Shown here: positions 59,028 to 64,000 of the stretch, one piece after another | Numbering within the stretch: position 1 is the stretch's first letter | Layout of the letters: every line of letters starts with the position of its first letter | Assembly (NCBI RefSeq): GCF_963678635.1 | Contig: NC_087070.1 | Span: 49,211,467-49,275,466, forward strand | DNA from: Symsagittifera roscoffensis | Taxonomy: Eukaryota; Xenacoelomorpha; Acoela; Convolutidae | Length of the DNA: 64,000 nucleotides | Direction of reading: 5' to 3' | Notes under the pieces: model-generated | Told to the model about the DNA's origin: nothing | Database searches by the model: none | Seen by the model: only the letters and a program-made list of their open reading frames with translations | Made by a program: the position numbers and the translations under genes

Positions 59028-59301
59028 CCTACGTGATGATGTTCAGAAACTAGTGAGAAAAACTCTGTATATAATTGTATCTCATGCAAAAACTGATAAT
59101 GTCCCAGCCAATTATGTAGTTGAAATAAATAATAATGTCAATCAAATAACTAACGAATGCACATGATATACTCGCTTCGAGATTTTTTGTTGTTCATTAG
59201 TATAAATATGTCATTTTTATGACATCAAATTATTTTTATGTATCTTCTTAAGAAACAGTTGATATAGATAAAGAAACGGAGTTGGAAAGAGAGAAATCAA
59301 A

Positions 59302-59440
59302 TCGATAATCTGAAAACGTTTAAAAAAGCAATTGATGAGCCTGATGCGACTCTCGGTAGAGACTTCGTTTATGTACAAATTAGCAAGAACCAAAATCTTG
59401 GAATTTGTAATAATGTTTCTGTCCCCAGATCATGTCCTAA
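59302..59440 (+). pseudogene. Short coding-like piece upstream of the ATPase relic
   Basis: One plus-strand frame is open for about 45 codons, with biased composition including DATLGRDFVYVQISKNQ, ending near 59442. It may be the end of the preceding gene of the cluster or the ATPase N-terminus in another frame. No family recognised. Confidence 0.35.
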
Positions 59441-60040
59441 ATGAGTTTAATTTTAGTTTTACTTAGTTTTTGTATCTACAAACTATCTTGGACGCAACTA
59501 AGCTGTGGAGAAACACCAATTTGCTTATCAATTTTTTCGGGTTTAGTTGGGTACGTGGTACCAAACCCAAGGCTATGGATAAATTTATTGATAAATCGAC
59601 AAGAGGACGTAGGACCTTCGAGATCTGGAAAAACGAAGTTCATTTTGAAAAAATTGACAGGAAGAACTTTTACCCCAAACTTTTTTTGAGTTTTTACAAA
59701 GATATTCTACCTATAATTTACGAAAAATTAAACGCTTCCAGAATTCAAAAAGAACTTGCAAAATTTGATGGGTTTGATCGTTTTAAAAAAATTGAAAATA
59801 TTCTCTCAATGTTTGATGACTCATGCGAAAAAATATACAAAATAAAAAAAATCGTTACACTAGCAACGGCTGGAAGATACAAAGGGTTAGATTTTGTTCA
59901 TGTTAAACATAATTTCTACCTACAGAGCCGAGGGTCACGATTTATTGACTTGAACACATCTCACGATGTCACATAGTATTAGAATTAGATCCCCAAACAA
60001 CAGACTGTCTCAGATACTGTTCAAAAATAATACCACCTCG
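59441..60040 (+). pseudogene. Packaging-type ATPase relic (Polinton/adintovirus-like), frameshifted
   Basis: One frame holds GPSRSGKTKFILKKL (about 59611-59656), a Walker A box. The overlapping frame 59470-59976 continues with a hydrophobic stretch ending in two Asp (ILSMFDDS), a Walker B box. ATAGRYKGLDFVHVKHNF follows, then SRFIDLNTSH. A third frame starting at 59966 adds IRIRSPNNRLSQI. This order (P-loop, DD box, 'ATxGRHxG..', 'HN/QN', SR...N, 'SPRD') is that of the FtsK/HerA-type genome-packaging ATPases of Polinton/Maverick and related virus-like elements. At least two frameshifts separate the pieces, so it is dead. Confidence 0.7.
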
Positions 60041-60059
60041 ACGGTCAATTTTTTAAACC

Positions 60060-60341
60060 AAAAAATAGCAGAAGTGAAAGTTATCACTAATGAACATGAA
60101 AAAGTTATCTATTCTGCAGCACATGATAAAGTTGAACCAAAGTCAATTCCGTGGCTTTATTAGAAAAAAAACATCAAATAGTCAAATAATCTCAGTTGTT
60201 TGTGGATGCTTGCTCAGTGTAGTCAACGGTAATGTGTCTGTCAGTGTTCCAAATCTCAATAATTTCGAAAAAGCATACAAATTTTCAACTAATTCGAAAA
60301 TGATTCTTGAAAAGAAACAATCTATTACACTGAGCAAATAA
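60060..60341 (+). pseudogene. Small protein following the ATPase in Polinton-like clusters
   Basis: The 83-codon frame contains VVCGCLLSVVNGNVSVS, then a charged segment ending in EKKQSITLSK before TAA. A Cys-Leu-rich helix followed by NGN and a Lys-rich 'K..LEKK..IL' segment is a pattern I associate with a small conserved protein next to the ATPase in these elements. Its role is not known to me. An upstream start is unclear because the frame overlaps the damaged ATPase end. Confidence 0.5.
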
Positions 60342-60379
60342 AGAATTTATCTAAACAGACACATACTTTTTTTGACTTC

Positions 60380-61291
60380 AAGTATTTGAAAGCATAGAAA
60401 TTTTAACAGAAGAATTTGTTCTAATTCCGAAGCATATGTACATCAGAGAACAACCACATGCAGCATATCTTTTTCTTGACAACTCCAACAAACATAAAAA
60501 CCGCAACTATCAATCTTGCATCGCTTGAGACTCCTAAATACAACAACAACAACAAAAACAACAACAACAACTTATGATACTTCAGTCATACCAATCCCTG
60601 AAATACCTATCGTTTGCAAAGCAGAAAACAACTCCTAAAAACAAGCTCTTCTTCTCACTAAAGATAAAGTATTTGAGCTGCAAACAAGAGCTGAGCTTAA
60701 TAGGGCATTAATTACTGAATGTATTATGGTACTATTATAACTCATGGACAAAACCAAACTTGAGCTAGCAGAAAAAATTTCTGGAAATTATTAAAAAATC
60801 AGAGCTAGTCATAATTATTAATCACAAAAAGTGAACAGCTCAACTTTGATAGAGTTCCAACCGGTCTTTAAGCATCAGTTTTTTTTGTATGATATACAAC
60901 AACTAACTAAACAAATTGTACAACCCTGCTTTCATCCTAATTTTAAGGTCTCTCAAAATCGACAAAGAGTTGGTTATGAAAAAGTACGCCAAAGTCGCAG
61001 TTCAGTCAACGACAGCAAACTCAACAGAAGCAAAGAAGCAGAGGTTTTACAAAGTCCCCTTCAACATCTATAGTCATCCTTTCTCCCAAAAATTGTCAAA
61101 AAGTTTCGGCTCAAAAAGCATTAAAAAACGCAGAGCAAAAAGCCAAACGAGAAGAAGGACGAGAGGAAGAAGAAGACTCTGAAGCGTGCGGAACACCCGA
61201 TAACATTTCAGAATCTGCAATGGCAGTAAAGACGAAGACGAAAACAAAAAATGTCAAGATTACAGCAGCAGAAAACATAGTTTACGAGTAA
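60380..61291 (+). pseudogene. Degraded larger gene of the same cluster
   Basis: Coding-like pieces lie at about 60380-60530 (with EEFVLIPKHMYIREQPHA), 60570-60720, 60831-60950, 60916-61080, and a charged end closing at TAA 61289-61291. The opening 'vLiPk.my' pattern resembles the gene that follows the small protein in Polinton-like elements. The interior carries an (AAC)n run at 60540-60571. The end is acidic (Glu-rich), then Lys/Thr-rich. A basic Arg-rich frame over the same bases (to 61182) may be a shadow. No function assigned. Confidence 0.45.
60540..60571. repeat. (AAC)n microsatellite
   Basis: About ten copies of aac with one interruption (aaaaac). It lies between two coding-like pieces of the degraded gene. 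Confidence 0.9.
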
Positions 61292-63486
61292 AAGTCTAGC
61301 ATTGTTTGGTAGTGTACAGAATTCACACGAGGAATAAAAAAACTTACGAATTAAAGTGAAACAATTGTTATATACAGAGCCTGCATATACAAGTTATCGA
61401 ACAGTTCGTCGGAAAACACCGCGTCTCAAAGTAATAGCTTTTGACATAAACAAAATATAATGCTCTTCTAATATAATTTTTTATTTTTGATTTTGCGCAG
61501 AAAAATTTTTGAATATATTTTTTTCACAACTGTGATTGGTAGAATGATTTCTATTTCAGGTGAGTACATTTTTCTTGAAGTAGATATGGTTGTACAAAAT
61601 AGATATCTTTGTTTTTTTTTGGTTCAGATAGAATGTTTTAAAAGACGTAAATCAGCGAAAAATAAAACAGTAATTAAAGCATATATAAAGCAGATGTGCT
61701 TCACGTGTTTTGATTTTCAGCAAATTAAACTGGTTTGAAAGACTTGCCTGCAATTCTGCTCGCATGCAACTTCAACGTATGGGCAATGAAAATTGGGTTA
61801 TGCAGTTATGTTACGAGAATCTATTTCTCAAATATTGATTGGGACAGAGAATAAAAAGCGCACAAATAAAGTATTCCACTAATTTCGTTAAAAATAGAAC
61901 ACAAATTGATTCACAAACTACAATTGGCACCAATCGCCATTCGATCATCACAATATTCAGGTACACCAAGCAAGAAAATTTATCATAAAAACCATAGACT
62001 AAACAAAAATTACATTTTGGCTTGTAGATTTTGTACTTTTAATTTTCTCCACTCTCAAGGGTAAACTTAGGGCTCTTTAGTTGATCATGTTATCTACCTT
62101 TTCACAGGGTTTCTTTCAAAACTTTCGTTTTGCGCAGTCTATATCTAATCAAAAAAACTTCGTCGATTACTTGTTTGAAAAAAATTGCTAAAATTGTAGA
62201 AAACGCTCGCTACTGGCCGGTTAGTTTTTCTGTGAGGGTGCACATGTAGTAGACTTTTTCAGAACACTCCCATTTTATGTTTTTCCAGTTATTTATAATA
62301 TAAGTGGTTACTTTTAGACCTTTGCGTATTAAGTGTTTTTAGCTCGACCTCAACCGCATCGAAACTTCAACAAAACTGCTTGCATCAAAATAAAGCCTTG
62401 AACTTTTCGACTGCCTTTTAAAATCTAAATGTGTATTGTTTTGCTTCAAAAGAACTGAAAATTTTTTCAAAAATGAAAAAGTTTGAAACTTTGAGTTTTT
62501 TTATCCCCTCCACGCTTTGTTAAGTGAAAAGTGATGTTTTCCGTAAAATAAATTTGAAATGGATCAACTATTCAGCCTCAATTCAAGTTGAAACTATTTC
62601 TAAGACGGATGGAATATCTGCTTATTTATTATTAGCATGAATTTTATCGCATTATTCCCTAACGGCCAAATTATCAATCTTTTAACCCCATTTTCTTAGA
62701 AAAATTGATCGCTGGTGAAATATATTTTTTTAATTTGTGCTCAAGACAACAATATTTTTTTCGAAATATAAAAAAAGTGTAACAAAAGTTTCTGCGAAAT
62801 GTAGAAATTTGTCGTGGGAAAAAACCACGTATAAGCGCAAACGATCAAATTCAACAATAGTTTCATCTGAAAAAACCACATTTAAAAAATGTGTTTTTTT
62901 TTAAACGTTTGGCACCATATTTTGCGGGTTTTCTGTTTATGTCTGTTTTTTTTGGCGCTGAGTCGGGCTGTAAGAGTTTTTTGACCAAAATTGATTGAAT
63001 CTTTGCTGACTGATACCCATAAAGTTTGTTCATTTTGTTTGATGCTCTCGAAAAGTTGCAATCAAATAAGTTTAATTTTCGAATCTCCAGGTAATTGTTT
63101 TGAACGACCAACTTTTCTGGCCCCAACATTTTTCTGTTTTCTAACTCACGGCATTTGTCCGAAAAGTCACAAGCTGTAGTTCTAGGAACTTAAATTTTGT
63201 TGATATTCATGTCAGTAAAAATTTTTAAGAACAATTCCGAAACAGAATTTTTTACGCAGCAAAAAAACTTATGAAGATAAAGCATTTTTTTTTCTAATTT
63301 TTTGAAATTTTTGTATTGTTTTTTGAGACAAAAATCTGTAACGTTTGACTAATGATAGTGTTGTTTCAAAATTTTGACGCCTATTTCAATTTACTTTCCA
63401 CACCACTAGTCCGCAAATACTAAATAGTTAGTTTTCTTTTGAGAAATTTAATTTTACTGCATTTTGATTGGGGAAATTTTACTAGT
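61292..63486. other. No gene seen
   Basis: AT-rich intergenic DNA. Open frames at 61487-61738 and 62863-63129 have random-looking composition and no recognisable motifs. Confidence 0.5.
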
Positions 63487-63542
63487 TAATCTACTGAACA
63501 ATCTCTCCTCCCCTTTTTTGAAAGCGTTGTTAAATTGATCCT
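63487..63542. mobile_element. Diverged relative of the 93-bp palindromic MITE
   Basis: 'aatctactgaacaatctc' followed by C-rich sequence and ending 'gttgttaaattgatcc' matches both arms of 50170-50262 with substitutions and a shorter centre. Confidence 0.5.
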
Positions 63543-64000
63543 CTAAAGGTGTCAGCTAGTAACATTTATTGGTCAGAATACATTGAATTTGAACAACTCA
63601 AACAAACTTATAACTACAAACTAAGCACAAAGTCTAATCGCAGTTAGAAATAGATAGATAAACTAACTAACTAATCGACGAAAAATGGGGTTAAAAATAT
63701 TTACACAATTTTTTTCAAAAACCTTGAACAAACTATCAAGTTTGGTCTAGTTATCGTAACTAGTCCAATTATGAAGGATTTGTACATCTGCTTCAAACTA
63801 GGGTTGAAATGTTCTCAGATTGTAACCAATTGAAAATTTTGGCCTTCTTGGCTCCATTATGACATCAAAAACAATAAAAGATAAAAGTTTTTTGCTTGTT
63901 TTTTTTTTTAATTTTTAGGGCCTGAAAATTCATTTTTGTTTTTTTTTGAACAAATAGTGCCTAAAAAATCGTTCAAACTTTTTAACATTTTTGGTTTGAT
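63543..64000. other. No gene seen
   Basis: AT-rich, with short 'aactaactaact' and 'gttttttt' runs only. Confidence 0.5.

Larger units (their letters stand above)
56801..59300 (+). repeat. Tandem duplication unit 2
   Basis: A direct copy of 55015-56800, longer by about 750 bp because it keeps the full TACCCCG MITE and the sequence 57120-57765. Both units end at 'gagaaatcaaatc' or a close variant. Confidence 0.85.

Overview
This is AT-rich animal DNA dominated by repeats. It is eukaryotic: there are satellite arrays, an LTR retroelement, several small inverted-repeat transposon relics, no operons and no ribosome-binding sites. The one intact gene has the layout of a secreted or membrane-anchored LolA-like family seen in invertebrates such as mites, nematodes and molluscs. 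I cannot name the species. No rRNA, intact tRNA or CRISPR array was seen.

Layout: (1) 1-9533, minus strand: a decayed Ty3/gypsy-class retroelement with gag, protease, reverse transcriptase, RNase H and integrase, an extra Ser/Thr/Pro-rich ORF, and an env-like ORF running off the left edge. (2) 9534-9733: a 200-N gap. (3) 9734-20880: a mosaic of duplicated blocks with foldback and MITE-type elements, including a 415-bp element with a 9-bp target-site duplication and a matching empty site. (4) 20881-38110: three copies of a 3.6-5.9 kb block. Each holds an older satellite type grading into arrays of ~166-bp monomers (about 7, 16 and 18). The last two copies are a direct tandem duplication whose breakpoint lies at the axis of a 146-bp hairpin. 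(5) 38891-45207: a 6.3 kb stretch bounded by ~325-bp inverted arms, enclosing a small hAT relic and five ~715-bp tandem units carrying (TA)n. (6) 47589-49796: the only intact long gene (735 codons, one coding exon), predicted to encode a type I membrane protein. (7) 49797-55014: mostly gene-free, with small transposon relics. (8) 55015-59300: a tandemly duplicated, broken ~400-codon coding segment of unknown family, possibly an endogenous viral element. (9) 59301-61291: a degraded gene cluster that includes a Walker A/B packaging-type ATPase resembling Polinton/Maverick or adintovirus-like elements. (10) 61292-64000: no gene seen.

The genes do not form one pathway. The window looks like a repeat-rich region, perhaps pericentromeric, that has collected retroelement, DNA-transposon and virus-like insertions around one host gene. 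The most unusual items are the virus-like cluster at 55-61 kb, the extra ORF in the retroelement, and the hairpin-associated segmental duplication of the satellite block.
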